From: DASQFQ01 sp963811595
GTDB lineage: Bacteria; Actinomycetota; Thermoleophilia; Solirubrobacterales; Solirubrobacteraceae
Assembly (NCBI GenBank): GCA_963811595.1
Contig: CAWERW010000005.1
Location: forward strand, 62,001-126,000
Length of the DNA stretch: 64,000 nucleotides
Direction: 5' to 3'
Both the position numbers and the translations under genes were made by a program. Below are positions 1 through 14,806 of the stretch, piece after piece. The notes beneath the pieces were generated by a model. It had not been told where the DNA came from, did no database searches, and saw only the letters and a program-made list of their open reading frames with translations. How positions within the stretch are numbered: the stretch's first letter is position 1; the number at the start of each line of letters is the position of its first letter.

Positions 1-517
1 CTCCCGGCACGCGCAGGTACGGGTGGTAGCCGAAGGCGACCGGGACCGGTGTCGCGCTGGTCGGCGTCAGCGTCGTCTCGACCGTCATCCCCTCGTCGGC
101 GAGCGCCACGTGGACCGCCAGCCGGTGCGGGAACGGGAAGCCCTCGAGCCGCCCGCCGTCGAACTCGGTGGTCGCGCGCAGGCCGTCGCCGCGCTCCTCG
201 ACCTCCCACTGCAACGAGCTCGGCCGCAGCCCGTGGCTCGGCAGCCCGTGCTCCTCGAGCCGCAGCAGCTCGGAGTCGCGGTCGAGCTCGACCTCGTGCC
301 CGCCGACCGCGTAGGAGAAGCCCGCGAGCCGGTTCGCCCACGGGTGCAGGAACGGCAGGCCGAAGGTCGAGCCGCTGCGCGCGTACTCCTCGAGCCCCTT
401 GCGCTGGCCGAGCAGCTCGTCGCCGCGGTGGGTGAGCGAGCAGCCCACGAGCCCGGCCTCGGGCGCGAACGCCGCTTCCAGCTCGCCCCCCGCGGAGCGG
501 AGGCGGACGATCCTCAT
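1..517 (-). CDS. Aldose 1-epimerase-like protein (3' end beyond window)
   Basis: The visible first 172 residues begin MRIVRLRSAGGELEAAFAPE and read like the N-terminal half of galactose mutarotase/aldose epimerases. Family landmarks are the FGLPFLHPWANRLAG segment near residues 50-65, the HGLPSHGL turn near residue 90 and FGYHPYLRVPG at the window edge, whose His is typical of the active site. Enzymes of this family interconvert alpha and beta anomers of free or modified hexoses in the cytoplasm. The ATG overlaps the stop of the preceding small gene (ATGA), so it is the third gene of a minus-strand operon starting at 2366. The catalytic C-terminal half lies outside the window, so the substrate class (aldose versus D-hexose-6-phosphate) cannot be judged. 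Confidence 0.85.
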   Translation of the reverse strand, partial: MRIVRLRSAGGELEAAFAPEAGLVGCSLTHRGDELLGQRKGLEEYARSGSTFGLPFLHPWANRLAGFSYAVGGHEVELDRDSELLRLEEHGLPSHGLRPSSLQWEVEERGDGLRATTEFDGGRLEGFPFPHRLAVHVALADEGMTVETTLTPTSATPVPVAFGYHPYLRVPG

Positions 518-825
518 CGCTCGGTCGTGGCGGGGACGAGCTCGCGGTCGGAGACGGCGTCGACGATCTCGACCTCCTCCTCCTCGGAGCGCCCGCCGCC
601 GTCGCCCTCGGCGTCGCAGGTGACGCGCATCATGCCCGTCGCGACCTGCGCGTCGCCGACCACCGTGAGGCCGCAGATGACGTCGCCTTCATCCCAGCCC
701 ATGCGCTCGATGTCGAAGTAGGCCATGTGGACCTCGGTGCCCGTCCCGCCCCACGGGCAGGTCTTGTCGTGGACCTCCTTGGCCTGGCACACGGCCTGCA
801 TGTTCTTGGCGCTGGCGCTGCTCAT
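514..825 (-). CDS. Small hypothetical protein, 103 aa
   Basis: A 103-residue product lies between two genes and overlaps both by ATGA junctions (start within the FAD-oxidase stop, stop within the epimerase start). This tight coupling is the main reason to believe it. I do not recognise the family. The N-terminal half is mixed and contains four cysteines in total (two in AVCQAKEVHDKTCPW, one in VICGL and one in VTCDAEG). The tail is strongly acidic (SEEEEVEIVDAV). There is no signal peptide or membrane segment, so it is probably a soluble cytoplasmic protein made together with its neighbours. The Cys pairs could bind a metal, but that is inference only. Confidence 0.7.
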   Translation of the reverse strand: MSSASAKNMQAVCQAKEVHDKTCPWGGTGTEVHMAYFDIERMGWDEGDVICGLTVVGDAQVATGMMRVTCDAEGDGGGRSEEEEVEIVDAVSDRELVPATTER

Positions 826-2366
826 CCCGCGTCGAAGAGTACCCCGGGGTTCAGCAGGCCGCGCGGGTCGAGCGCGCCCTTGGCGGCCCGCAGCGCCGCG
901 GCGAACGGCTCGGGCCGCTGGCGGTCGTACCAGGGCCGGTGGTCGCGGCCGACCGCGTGGTGGTGGGTGATCGTGCCGCCCGCGGCGAGGATCGCCTCGG
1001 CGGCGGCGGCCTTGATCGCGCCCCAGCGCTCGGCCTCCTCTCCGCGCGCGACGGGCGCGACGACCGTGAAGTAGGGCGCCGCGCCGTCGGGGTAGGCGTG
1101 GGTGATCCGGCAGGTGACGCTGCCCGCGGGCCCGAGCGCCTCGCGCGTCGCGCCCTTCACGTTCGCGACGAACGCCGGCAGCCGCTCCCACGTGATCGCG
1201 GTCTCGAACGTCTCGCTCAGCACGCCCATGGCCACGAGCGTGTCGCGCAGGTAGGGCGCGCGCAGGAACGCCGAGCGCCACTCGGACGACGCGCGCTCCT
1301 CCGGCTCCCCGTCGCGGCAGTGGGCGAGCGCGGCCGCGAGCTGCCGCAGCGGACCCTCGAAGCCGAGCATCAGCAGGTGGGCGGAGCCGTCGCCCGCCAT
1401 CGTCAGCCGCGCCTCCTCCGCGTCGACGAGGCGGCAGTTGGCCGGGCGCATGCCGGTCTGGAGGATCGCCCGCAGCGCGTGCGCGCCGGCCTCGAAGGTG
1501 GCGAAGCGGACGGTTGCCGCCTCCCGCAGCTCCGGCCGGGCGAGCACGCGCACCCACGCCTCGGTGATCACCGCCAGCGTGCCCTCGGAGCCGAGCAGCA
1601 GCCGGTCGGGCGACGGCCCGGCGCCGGAGCCGGGCAGGCGCCGCGACTCCCACACGTCGCCGCCGACGGTCAGCGCTCGCACCGATTCCACGAGGTCGTC
1701 GATGTGGGTCGGCCCGCTCGCGAAGTGGCCGCCCGCGCGCGTGGCGATCCAGCCGCCGAGCGTCGAGAGCTCGAACGACTGCGGGTAGAAGCGCAGCGTC
1801 AGCCCGTGCGCGGCGAGCTGCTCCTCGAGCCGCGGGCCGGTCGCGCCCGCCTGGATGCGCGCCGCGCGCGAGACGGGGTCGATCTCCAGCACGCGGTCGA
1901 GCGCGCGCAGGTTGACCGCCACGACCCCCCCGTGGGATGAGAAGTCCCCACCCGCCCGGGCGTCGATGCCGCCGACCACGCTCGTCCCGCCGCCGACCGG
2001 CACGACCGCGACGTCGTGCGAGCCGCACCAGTCGAGCACGCCGCGCAGCTCGTCCTCCGACCGCGGGAACGCGACGCCGTCGGGCGGGTGCGGGAACTCG
2101 CCGCGCAGCCCGCGCACCACGTCGAGGTAGGAGCGGCCCTGCGCGTGCGCGGCGCGCGACCACGGGTCTGCGGCGTACGGGGTCTCCAGCCGCGGCGGCG
2201 GCAGCTCGACCTCGCCGAGCGGCACCGGCGGCGCCGGCTCGGGATCGCCGAAGCCCAGGTGCCCGGCGAGCATCGCGGCGGCGGCCCGCAGCTCGTCCGG
2301 AGGCGGCTGCTCGTCCTCGTAACCCCAGCCCCAATGCTTCCGCCGTCGCTCTACAGTCACAGGCAC
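822..2366 (-). CDS. FAD-linked oxidase, alkyldihydroxyacetonephosphate synthase-like
   Basis: A 514-residue flavoenzyme of the vanillyl-alcohol-oxidase/PCMH family. An N-terminal RRKHWGWGYED opening is typical of AGPS-like proteins. The FAD-binding segment VVPVGGGTSVVGG sits near residues 120-135, and the C-terminal HHHAVGRDHRPWY contains the triple His seen in the active site of alkyl-DHAP synthases. The ending LDPRGLLNPG is the usual FAD-oxidase C-terminal motif. AGPS itself exchanges an acyl for an alkyl chain in ether-lipid synthesis. In actinobacteria many such homologues have no proven substrate, so only the family is assigned. The start is a GTG with one base separating it from the divergent Nudix start. 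It heads an operon with the small gene and the epimerase. Confidence 0.85.
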   Translation of the reverse strand: MPVTVERRRKHWGWGYEDEQPPPDELRAAAAMLAGHLGFGDPEPAPPVPLGEVELPPPRLETPYAADPWSRAAHAQGRSYLDVVRGLRGEFPHPPDGVAFPRSEDELRGVLDWCGSHDVAVVPVGGGTSVVGGIDARAGGDFSSHGGVVAVNLRALDRVLEIDPVSRAARIQAGATGPRLEEQLAAHGLTLRFYPQSFELSTLGGWIATRAGGHFASGPTHIDDLVESVRALTVGGDVWESRRLPGSGAGPSPDRLLLGSEGTLAVITEAWVRVLARPELREAATVRFATFEAGAHALRAILQTGMRPANCRLVDAEEARLTMAGDGSAHLLMLGFEGPLRQLAAALAHCRDGEPEERASSEWRSAFLRAPYLRDTLVAMGVLSETFETAITWERLPAFVANVKGATREALGPAGSVTCRITHAYPDGAAPYFTVVAPVARGEEAERWGAIKAAAAEAILAAGGTITHHHAVGRDHRPWYDRQRPEPFAAALRAAKGALDPRGLLNPGVLFDAG

Positions 2367-2367
2367 A

Positions 2368-3015
2368 GTGTCCTACCCACCCGGCATCCTCGCCCGCGGC
2401 CCCTGGGAGACCGATCAGGTGGCGTGCCGCTGGCGCGAGGATCCGTTCGAGCCTCCCTCCACGAGCTCGGAGGCCGCGGACGAGGCGATCGCGGCGCTCG
2501 CCGACCGCGGCTCGCCGGCGCACGACGGGCTCGCCGCCCGGCTCGCGGGCTACGAGGCCGCCGACGGGCGGCTGGCGCTGGAGCTGCAGCCGATGCGCTG
2601 GTCGCTGCGGCTCGTGCGCGACGACGCCTCGGGCTCGCTCGCCGCGCTGTGCGTGACGCGCGACGCGGACGGCCGCTGGCTCGCCGGCCGGCGCGCGCCC
2701 TGGGTCGCGACCTGGGCCGGGCGCTGGGCGCTCGGCGCCGGCGGCGCGGTCGAGGTCGGCGAGGACCCGGTCGAGACGCTCGGGCGCGAGCTCGAAGAGG
2801 AGTGGTCGGTGGTGCCGGACCGCCTGTCGGTCGAGGCGCTCGTGTCGCTCCCCAACCGGCTCGCGATGCTCGTCGGCCTGGCCTGGCTGCCGGCCGGCGC
2901 CGAGGTCACGCCCGACGAGGAGCACGACGAGCACGCCTGGTGGCCCCCCGATCCCGAGGCCTGGCCGGAGGAGGCCGACCCGGCGCTGCGCAGGATGGCG
3001 TCGATCCTCGCATGA
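2368..3015 (+). CDS. NUDIX hydrolase
   Basis: A 215-residue protein with a C-terminal Nudix fold. The Nudix box reads GAVEVGEDPVETLGRELEEE near residues 127-146 and fits Gx5Ex7REUxEExGU except for Ser in place of the last Gly. The three metal-binding Glu of REUxEE are intact. Nudix enzymes cleave nucleoside diphosphates linked to another moiety; the substrate here is unknown. The first ~70 residues are an extension not part of the fold. The GTG start at 2368 leaves one base to the divergent GTG at 2366, so one of the two genes may truly start further in. Its stop overlaps the next gene (ATGA). Confidence 0.85.
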   Translation: MSYPPGILARGPWETDQVACRWREDPFEPPSTSSEAADEAIAALADRGSPAHDGLAARLAGYEAADGRLALELQPMRWSLRLVRDDASGSLAALCVTRDADGRWLAGRRAPWVATWAGRWALGAGGAVEVGEDPVETLGRELEEEWSVVPDRLSVEALVSLPNRLAMLVGLAWLPAGAEVTPDEEHDEHAWWPPDPEAWPEEADPALRRMASILA

Positions 3016-3338
3016 GCGTCCTGCTGCGCCGCGACGTCCTGCGCTACACCTCGTACACGCTGTCCGTCGTCTACGCCGTGCTCCTGTGGGCCGCGATCAC
3101 CGATCACGAGGGGATCGTGTCCGTGTTCGGCTGGGTCCACGGCATCGGCTGGATCGTGATGTCGCTGCTCTGCCTGGAGGCCGTCCGCCGCCGGATCATC
3201 CCGACCTGGCTCGGCGTGATGGTCGCCGTGGTCGGCGGCGTCGGACCGTTTGCGGGGAGCATCGGCTTCTACCTGGAGGAACGCAAGATTCGTGACCGAA
3301 GTAGGCCGCCCCGCCGCGCCGTCGAAAAGGTATCCTGA
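3012..3338 (+). CDS. DUF3817-like integral membrane protein
   Basis: A 108-residue protein with three predicted membrane helices: YTLSVVYAVLLWAAI, VHGIGWIVMSLLCLEAV and WLGVMVAVVGGVGPFAGSIGFYL. The HG motif in helix two, the short charged loop and the GPF motif in helix three resemble the DUF3817 family, whose function is not known. The C-terminus is basic (KIRDRSRPPRR) and likely cytoplasmic. The ATG overlaps the Nudix stop and the gene ends 9 bp before kgd, so it is probably co-transcribed with both. Confidence 0.7.
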   Translation: MSVLLRRDVLRYTSYTLSVVYAVLLWAAITDHEGIVSVFGWVHGIGWIVMSLLCLEAVRRRIIPTWLGVMVAVVGGVGPFAGSIGFYLEERKIRDRSRPPRRAVEKVS

Positions 3339-3347
3339 GGAACCTGA

Positions 3348-7622
<4,275 letters not shown>

Positions 7623-7713
7623 CCCCGGCTGCAAGCGCGCGTTCAAGCGCAACCCTCGCCGGTCCCGGGTGTCGCAATGGGGGACGTAAACCCCCCAAGG
7701 GAGGCACCAACCT

Positions 7714-8421
7714 ATGTCCGCGAGGACACTTCGCTACACCCTGGTCGGCGCGCTCGTGCTGGCCATCGGGATCCCGTCCGTGGCAGTCGGCTTCGGCGAG
7801 GGCCGCTCGCTGCTCCTCGGCAAGCGCAATCCGAGCCCCAACGCGGCGCGGGCGCTGAACTCGGAGACCGAGATCATCGCCTCGAACGGCAGCTACGGCA
7901 CGCGCCAGTCCAACAAGCGCGACGGCGACGGCGGCGGCGCCATCTACGGCTGCCGCTCGGACACCGGCCGCGAGCCGTGCATCCGCTCGAACAACCTCAA
8001 GGGCGGCCGCGCCTTCGAGTTCGTCACCAAGGGCAAGGAGGCCGGCCGGATCGAGGTCGGCGACGCGACCGGCGCGCCGTTCACGACGAACGCGACCGGC
8101 ACCGCCACGGGGCTCAACGCCGACAAGGTCGACGGCCGGGAGGCGGCCGACTTCGCCGCCAACGCCGACCTCAAGACCGCGCGCGTGAACGCGGACGGCG
8201 CCCTCGCGGGCGGCCGTGGCGCGACCGCCGCGGCGATCGAGACCGCTCCCGACACCTACCGCGTCACGTTCGACCGCGACGTGTCCCAGTGCACGTTCAC
8301 GGCGACGCCGCAGGGCGACACGAGCGGCCAGACGCTGGCCGTGCGGGGCGGCTCGAACCCGGCCAACGTGCGGGTCGACGCCGACGCGCCGACCGCGTTC
8401 CACCTGCAGGTGATCTGCTAA
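7714..8421 (+). CDS. Exported hypothetical protein with NADxxDG motif
   Basis: A 235-residue protein with an N-terminal hydrophobic segment (LVGALVLAIGIPSVAVGF, residues 10-27) preceded by basic residues, so it is exported or anchored by one helix. Residues 110-155 hold GLNADKVDGREAADFAANADL. This resembles the NADTLDGxxSxxF motif common in actinobacterial cell-surface and tail-fibre-like proteins. Three Cys (YGCR, REPCIR, SQCTF) plus a terminal VIC may form disulfides. A GGGAGG ribosome site lies about 9 nt before the ATG. It stands alone between kgd and a double hairpin. Function unknown. Confidence 0.75.
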   Translation: MSARTLRYTLVGALVLAIGIPSVAVGFGEGRSLLLGKRNPSPNAARALNSETEIIASNGSYGTRQSNKRDGDGGGAIYGCRSDTGREPCIRSNNLKGGRAFEFVTKGKEAGRIEVGDATGAPFTTNATGTATGLNADKVDGREAADFAANADLKTARVNADGALAGGRGATAAAIETAPDTYRVTFDRDVSQCTFTATPQGDTSGQTLAVRGGSNPANVRVDADAPTAFHLQVIC

Positions 8422-8436
8422 TCGCCAAGCGCATCG

Positions 8437-8464
8437 CGGGTTTCGCCCTCTGGGCGAACACCCG
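8437..8464. terminator. Hairpin between convergent genes
   Basis: Left arm CGGGTTTCGCCC, loop TCT, right arm GGGCGAACACCCG, pairing with one bulged base. It lies just after the stop of the exported protein and before the convergent DUF1028 stop. There is no T-tract, as is common in high-GC bacteria. Confidence 0.6.
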
Positions 8465-8467
8465 ATA

Positions 8468-8497
8468 GGGAACCTGGCCCTCAGGGCCAGCGTTCCC
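8468..8497. terminator. Second hairpin, overlapping the DUF1028 stop
   Basis: Arms GGGAACCTGGCCC and GGGCCAGCGTTCCC around a TCA loop, with a small internal mismatch. It includes the last codons of the minus-strand DUF1028 gene. Together with the hairpin 3 bp upstream it could stop transcription from both sides. Confidence 0.55.
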
Positions 8498-9380
8498 CGA
8501 GTTCTCGCCGGACTCGCTCCCCCGCGGGGGCGAAGTCCGGCGAGAGCCGCTCGAGCAGCGTCAGCCAGCCGGGGTGCAGCTCGATCGCGCGCCGGACCGC
8601 GGCCATCCCGGTCTGGACGTCGCCGGCGTGGACCTGCGCCAGGCCGGCCCAGAACAGCAGCTCGTCGGACTCCGGCGCCAGGCCGGCCGCCTCCAGGTAG
8701 AGCGGGCCGGCGTCCCCGGCGCGGTCGGAGGCCATCAGCTCGTCGGCCTCGCCAGCCAGCTCGTAGGCGCGCGCCAGCCGCAGCAGCCGCCCCAGCTCCT
8801 CGACCGGCTCGGCGTGGTCCTCGACGCGCAGCTCGAAGCGCGCCTGCCATGGCTCGCCCTCCGGCGGCACCACGACCAGCGCCGCGGACTGGCGGCCGCG
8901 GACGTCGCCGCCCTCGCCCTCGGCCGCGTGCAGCGCGGCCATCAGGCGCTCGGCGAGGTCGCCCGACGCGGCCTCGAAGCCCGCCACCATCGCGGCGGGC
9001 ACGGTCTCGCGGGCCATCATGTTCGCCTGCGCGGAGACGTGCTCGCCGGTGGCGTCGCCCGCGCAGGGGATGCAGCTCTCGCCGGTGTGCACCGCGACCT
9101 CGCCGGCGGCGTCGACGATCCCGACCTGGCGCACTGCCGCCAGCTCGTCGGGCTCGAGCAGCGCGGCGAGCGCCGCCTCCGCGGAGTCGCCCGCGGCGAG
9201 GCGGTCGAGGCCGTGCGGGCCGTGGGCGGGCTCGACCACGGACTGCGTCGCGACCGCGCCGACGCCGGGGCGCGCCCAGATGCAGAGCGAGCCGACCGAG
9301 AACCAGTGCGAGTGCACGGCCGCGCCGTGCTCGCCGGTTTCTGGGTCGAAGGCGACGATCGAGTACGTCCCGTGGCGCAC
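8481..9380 (-). CDS. DUF1028 family Ntn-hydrolase-like protein
   Basis: A 299-residue protein starting at GTG. The N-terminus RHGTYSIVAFDPETGEHGAA and following HSHWFSVGSLCIWARPGVGAVATQS are the hallmark of DUF1028, a family with an N-terminal-nucleophile hydrolase-like fold and no settled function. Residues 100-130 (GESCIPCAGDATG, SAQANMMA) continue the family pattern. The C-terminal 100 residues are helical and TPR-like (LLFWAGLAQVHAGD). There is no signal peptide. It is divergent from the alkyltransferase-like gene, with 20 bp between the two starts, so their promoters must overlap. A longer upstream reading frame exists, but homology starts at this GTG. Confidence 0.88.
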   Translation of the reverse strand: MRHGTYSIVAFDPETGEHGAAVHSHWFSVGSLCIWARPGVGAVATQSVVEPAHGPHGLDRLAAGDSAEAALAALLEPDELAAVRQVGIVDAAGEVAVHTGESCIPCAGDATGEHVSAQANMMARETVPAAMVAGFEAASGDLAERLMAALHAAEGEGGDVRGRQSAALVVVPPEGEPWQARFELRVEDHAEPVEELGRLLRLARAYELAGEADELMASDRAGDAGPLYLEAAGLAPESDELLFWAGLAQVHAGDVQTGMAAVRRAIELHPGWLTLLERLSPDFAPAGERVRRELGERWP

Positions 9381-9400
9381 GAGCGCGCGACGATACCCGG

Positions 9401-9667
9401 ATGACCGAGCGCGAGCAGGACGTCCTGCGCCGCATCCGCGACACCCCGCCGGGCTTCGTGCGCGCCTACGGCGACGTCTCCCCGGGCGCTCCCCGCTTCG
9501 CGGGCTCCGTGCTCGCCGCGTGCGACGACCCCGACGTCCCGTGGCACCGCATCGTCCGGGCTGACGGATCGCTTGCAAAGGGCGAGCGCCAGCGCCGCCT
9601 CCTGGACGCCGAAGGCGTGCCGTTCCGCGGTGACCGGGTGGACATGCGTATGGCGCGGCTGCCCTGA
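9401..9667 (+). CDS. Alkyltransferase-like protein (ATL, MGMT fold lacking the acceptor Cys)
   Basis: An 88-residue protein equal to the DNA-binding domain of O6-alkylguanine-DNA alkyltransferases: a winged helix opening with REQDVLRRIRDTPPGFVRAYGDV and the segment VPWHRIVRADGSLAKGERQRRLLDAEGV. The usual PCHRV acceptor motif is PWHRI, with Trp replacing the methyl-accepting Cys. That substitution is known from ATL proteins, which bind alkylated guanine and hand it to nucleotide excision repair instead of repairing it. The length matches the family (about 90-120 aa). No other repair gene is adjacent. Confidence 0.9.
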   Translation: MTEREQDVLRRIRDTPPGFVRAYGDVSPGAPRFAGSVLAACDDPDVPWHRIVRADGSLAKGERQRRLLDAEGVPFRGDRVDMRMARLP

Positions 9668-9715
9668 GTTCAAGCCCCTCTCAACCCCTCGCGAAGGGCT
9701 GCCGATGGGACTCCT

Positions 9716-13012
<3,297 letters not shown>

Positions 13013-13023
13013 CCTGCCGGGCC

Positions 13024-13452
13024 ATGTGGCTCCAGCGCGAGCTCTCGCTGCGCCCGCCGGGGCGCGGCTTCCACCTCGTCACGCGCGACGTGGTCGGCGA
13101 GCTGCCCGAGCTCGGCGAGCTGCGGGTCGGTCTGCTGCACCTGTTCATGCTCCACACCTCGGCGTCGCTGACGCTGAACGAGAACGCGTCGCCCGACGTG
13201 CGGCGGGACTTCGAGTCCTACTTCGACGAGGCGGTGCCCGAGGACGCGCCGTACTGGACCCACACCGACGAGGGCCCGGACGACATGCCCGCCCACATCA
13301 AGGCGTCCGTCCTCGGCCCGTCGCTGTCGCTGCCGGTCTCCGACGGCCGGCTCGCACTCGGCACGTGGCAGGGGATCTACCTGTGCGAGCACCGCGACCG
13401 CCCGTCGGCGCGACGCATCCTCGCGACGCTCTGGGGTGAATTGCGAAGCTGA
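13024..13452 (+). CDS. yjbQ: YjbQ/UPF0047 family protein
   Basis: A 142-residue member of the small, highly conserved YjbQ (UPF0047) family. All signature segments are present: LFMLHTSASLTLNENASPDV, WTHTDEGPDDMPAHIKASVLG and LGTWQGIYLCEHRD. The conserved His residues of these segments form the likely metal site. Family members have been linked to a secondary thiamine-phosphate-synthase activity, but the physiological role is unsettled. No ribosome site is visible; a TAGCCT element 8 nt upstream suggests leaderless expression. It converges with the crotonase gene, with 3 bp between the stops. Confidence 0.92.
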   Translation: MWLQRELSLRPPGRGFHLVTRDVVGELPELGELRVGLLHLFMLHTSASLTLNENASPDVRRDFESYFDEAVPEDAPYWTHTDEGPDDMPAHIKASVLGPSLSLPVSDGRLALGTWQGIYLCEHRDRPSARRILATLWGELRS

Positions 13453-13455
13453 GTC

Positions 13456-14220
13456 CTAGCGGCCCTTCCAGACCGGGTCGCGCTTCTCCGCGAACGCGGT
13501 CGCGCCCTCGCGGGCGTCCTCCGAGCCGAACACCGGGCCTGAGATCTCGGCCTGCTTCTGCCACAGCTCGTCCTCGGCCCAGCCGGGCGCCTCGACGAGG
13601 ATGCGCTTCGTCGCGGCGAGCGCGAGCGGGCCGTTGGCGGCGATCTGGGCGGCGAGCTCGCGGGCGGCCGCGACCGCCTCGCCCGGCTCGGCGAGCCGGT
13701 TGACGAGCCCGTAATCGGCGGCGCGCTCGGCCGTGATCGGGTCGCCGGTGAGCGCCAGCTCCATCGCCAGGTGGTAGGGGATGCGGCGCGGCAGGCGCAG
13801 CAGCGCGCCGCCCGCGGCGACGAGTGAGCGCTTGACCTCGGGGATGCCGAGGCGGGCGCCCTTCGACGCGACGATCAGGTCGCAGGCGAGCGCGATCTCG
13901 AAGCCGCCCGCGACCGCGAAGCCCTCGATCGCCGCGATGATCGGCTTGATCGGCGGGCCCTGGACGATGCCGGCGAAGCCGCGGTGCTCGACGAACGAGC
14001 TCTCGCCGGTCACGAACGCCTTCAGATCCATCCCGGCGGAGAAGCCCTTGCCGGCGCCGGTGAGGATGCCGACCTGCAGATCGTTGTCGTCGTCGAGCCG
14101 GTCGAGCGCGGCCGCGATGCCGTTCGCCAGCGCGGCGTTGACCGCGTTGCGCTGATCGGGACGGTTGAGCGTGATGAGGAGGACGCCGTCCTCGGCGTCG
14201 GTGAGCACCGCTTCGGTCAT
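13456..14220 (-). CDS. Enoyl-CoA hydratase/isomerase family (crotonase)
   Basis: A 254-residue crotonase-fold protein. Residues near 60-70 (GKGFSAGMDLKAF) give the first oxyanion-hole strand. VAGGFEIALACD near 105 carries the first candidate Glu, and GIPEVKRSLVAAGGALLRLPR near 130-150 the second. Both acid/base positions of enoyl-CoA hydratase therefore seem kept. Family roles include beta-oxidation hydration and aromatic or branched-chain acyl-CoA steps. It follows a MarR regulator in an ATGA-overlapping operon, which suggests a ligand-inducible catabolic role. The substrate cannot be deduced. Confidence 0.9.
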   Translation of the reverse strand: MTEAVLTDAEDGVLLITLNRPDQRNAVNAALANGIAAALDRLDDDNDLQVGILTGAGKGFSAGMDLKAFVTGESSFVEHRGFAGIVQGPPIKPIIAAIEGFAVAGGFEIALACDLIVASKGARLGIPEVKRSLVAAGGALLRLPRRIPYHLAMELALTGDPITAERAADYGLVNRLAEPGEAVAAARELAAQIAANGPLALAATKRILVEAPGWAEDELWQKQAEISGPVFGSEDAREGATAFAEKRDPVWKGR

Positions 14221-14708
14221 GGACCGGAGGCTACTTCGAGGCTGTCGATCAGCCAGGGCACGTCGGCGCCGAGGCCGCGGAGGATCTTCGCCATCGCGCG
14301 CGTGAGCACCTCGAGCTCCTCGTCGGTGAGGTGCTGGTGGAAGTAGTCGTGGACCTTGCCGACATGGATCGGGAGCGCGCGGTCGAACGTCTCGCGCCCC
14401 TTGTCGGTGAGGTGCGCGAACGTCGCGCGGCGGTCGGTCGCCGGCACCTCGCGGCGCACGAGCCCGGCGTCCTCCATGCGCGCGATCAGGCGCGTCACGC
14501 CGCCGCGGGAGAGCAGCAGGCTGTCCGCCAGCTCGCCCATGCGGCTGCACGACTCGGGCGCCCACGAGAGCTGCGCGAGCACCTCGAACCACGACAGCGG
14601 CACGCCCGCCTCGGCCTCCAGCTCGGCGTTGATGCGCTCCAGCAGGCGGGTGTTGGCCTGCAGCATCGCGTACCAGGCCAGGAACGGCTTCTTCTGAGGG
14701 ATCCCCAT
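14217..14708 (-). CDS. MarR family transcriptional regulator
   Basis: A 163-residue winged-helix regulator. The DNA-binding region (about 55-110) reads MGELADSLLLSRGGVTRLIARMEDAGLVRREV followed by the wing DRRATFAHLTDKG, and helices at both ends form the dimer. MarR proteins usually repress divergent and own genes until a phenolic or lipophilic ligand binds. Here the divergent gene is an MMPL exporter and the 98-bp gap holds two palindromes overlapping promoter elements, so autorepression and exporter control are likely. It starts the operon with the crotonase. The -10 is so close to the ATG that the mRNA may have only a few leader bases. Confidence 0.92.
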   Translation of the reverse strand: MGIPQKKPFLAWYAMLQANTRLLERINAELEAEAGVPLSWFEVLAQLSWAPESCSRMGELADSLLLSRGGVTRLIARMEDAGLVRREVPATDRRATFAHLTDKGRETFDRALPIHVGKVHDYFHQHLTDEELEVLTRAMAKILRGLGADVPWLIDSLEVASGP

Positions 14709-14718
14709 GACGTGAAGA

Positions 14719-14746
14719 ATTGTATCCGCAACGGTTGACAGATCAA
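14719..14746 (-). promoter_or_regulatory. Predicted marR promoter
   Basis: Reading the minus strand, -35 TTGATC (14746-14741) and -10 TACAAT (14724-14719) are 16 bp apart, with the ATG 10 nt past the -10. The -35 lies inside the palindrome at 14731-14750. Confidence 0.55.
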
Positions 14747-14750
14747 CCGT
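14731..14750. promoter_or_regulatory. Inverted repeat, probable MarR operator
   Basis: Perfect 8-bp arms ACGGTTGA and TCAACCGT around CAGA. It overlaps the -35 boxes of both divergent promoters, the right place for a MarR dimer to block both directions. Confidence 0.6.
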
Positions 14751-14764
14751 ACTCTGCGTACTCT
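14735..14764 (+). promoter_or_regulatory. Predicted MMPL exporter promoter
   Basis: Consensus -35 TTGACA (14735-14740) and -10 TACTCT (14759-14764), 18 bp apart. The predicted start is near 14771, giving a leader of about 35 nt that contains the GAGAGGT ribosome site before the GTG at 14807. Confidence 0.55.
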
Positions 14765-14779
14765 TGTCGCGTCAAGAGT
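14760..14779. promoter_or_regulatory. Second inverted repeat covering the exporter start site
   Basis: Perfect 7-bp arms ACTCTTG and CAAGAGT around TCGCGT. It spans the end of the -10 box and the predicted start. Its sequence differs from the first palindrome, so it may bind a different regulator or be a weaker site. Confidence 0.45.
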
Positions 14780-14806
14780 TTCCGACGCAACGCTTGAGAG
14801 GTAAAC

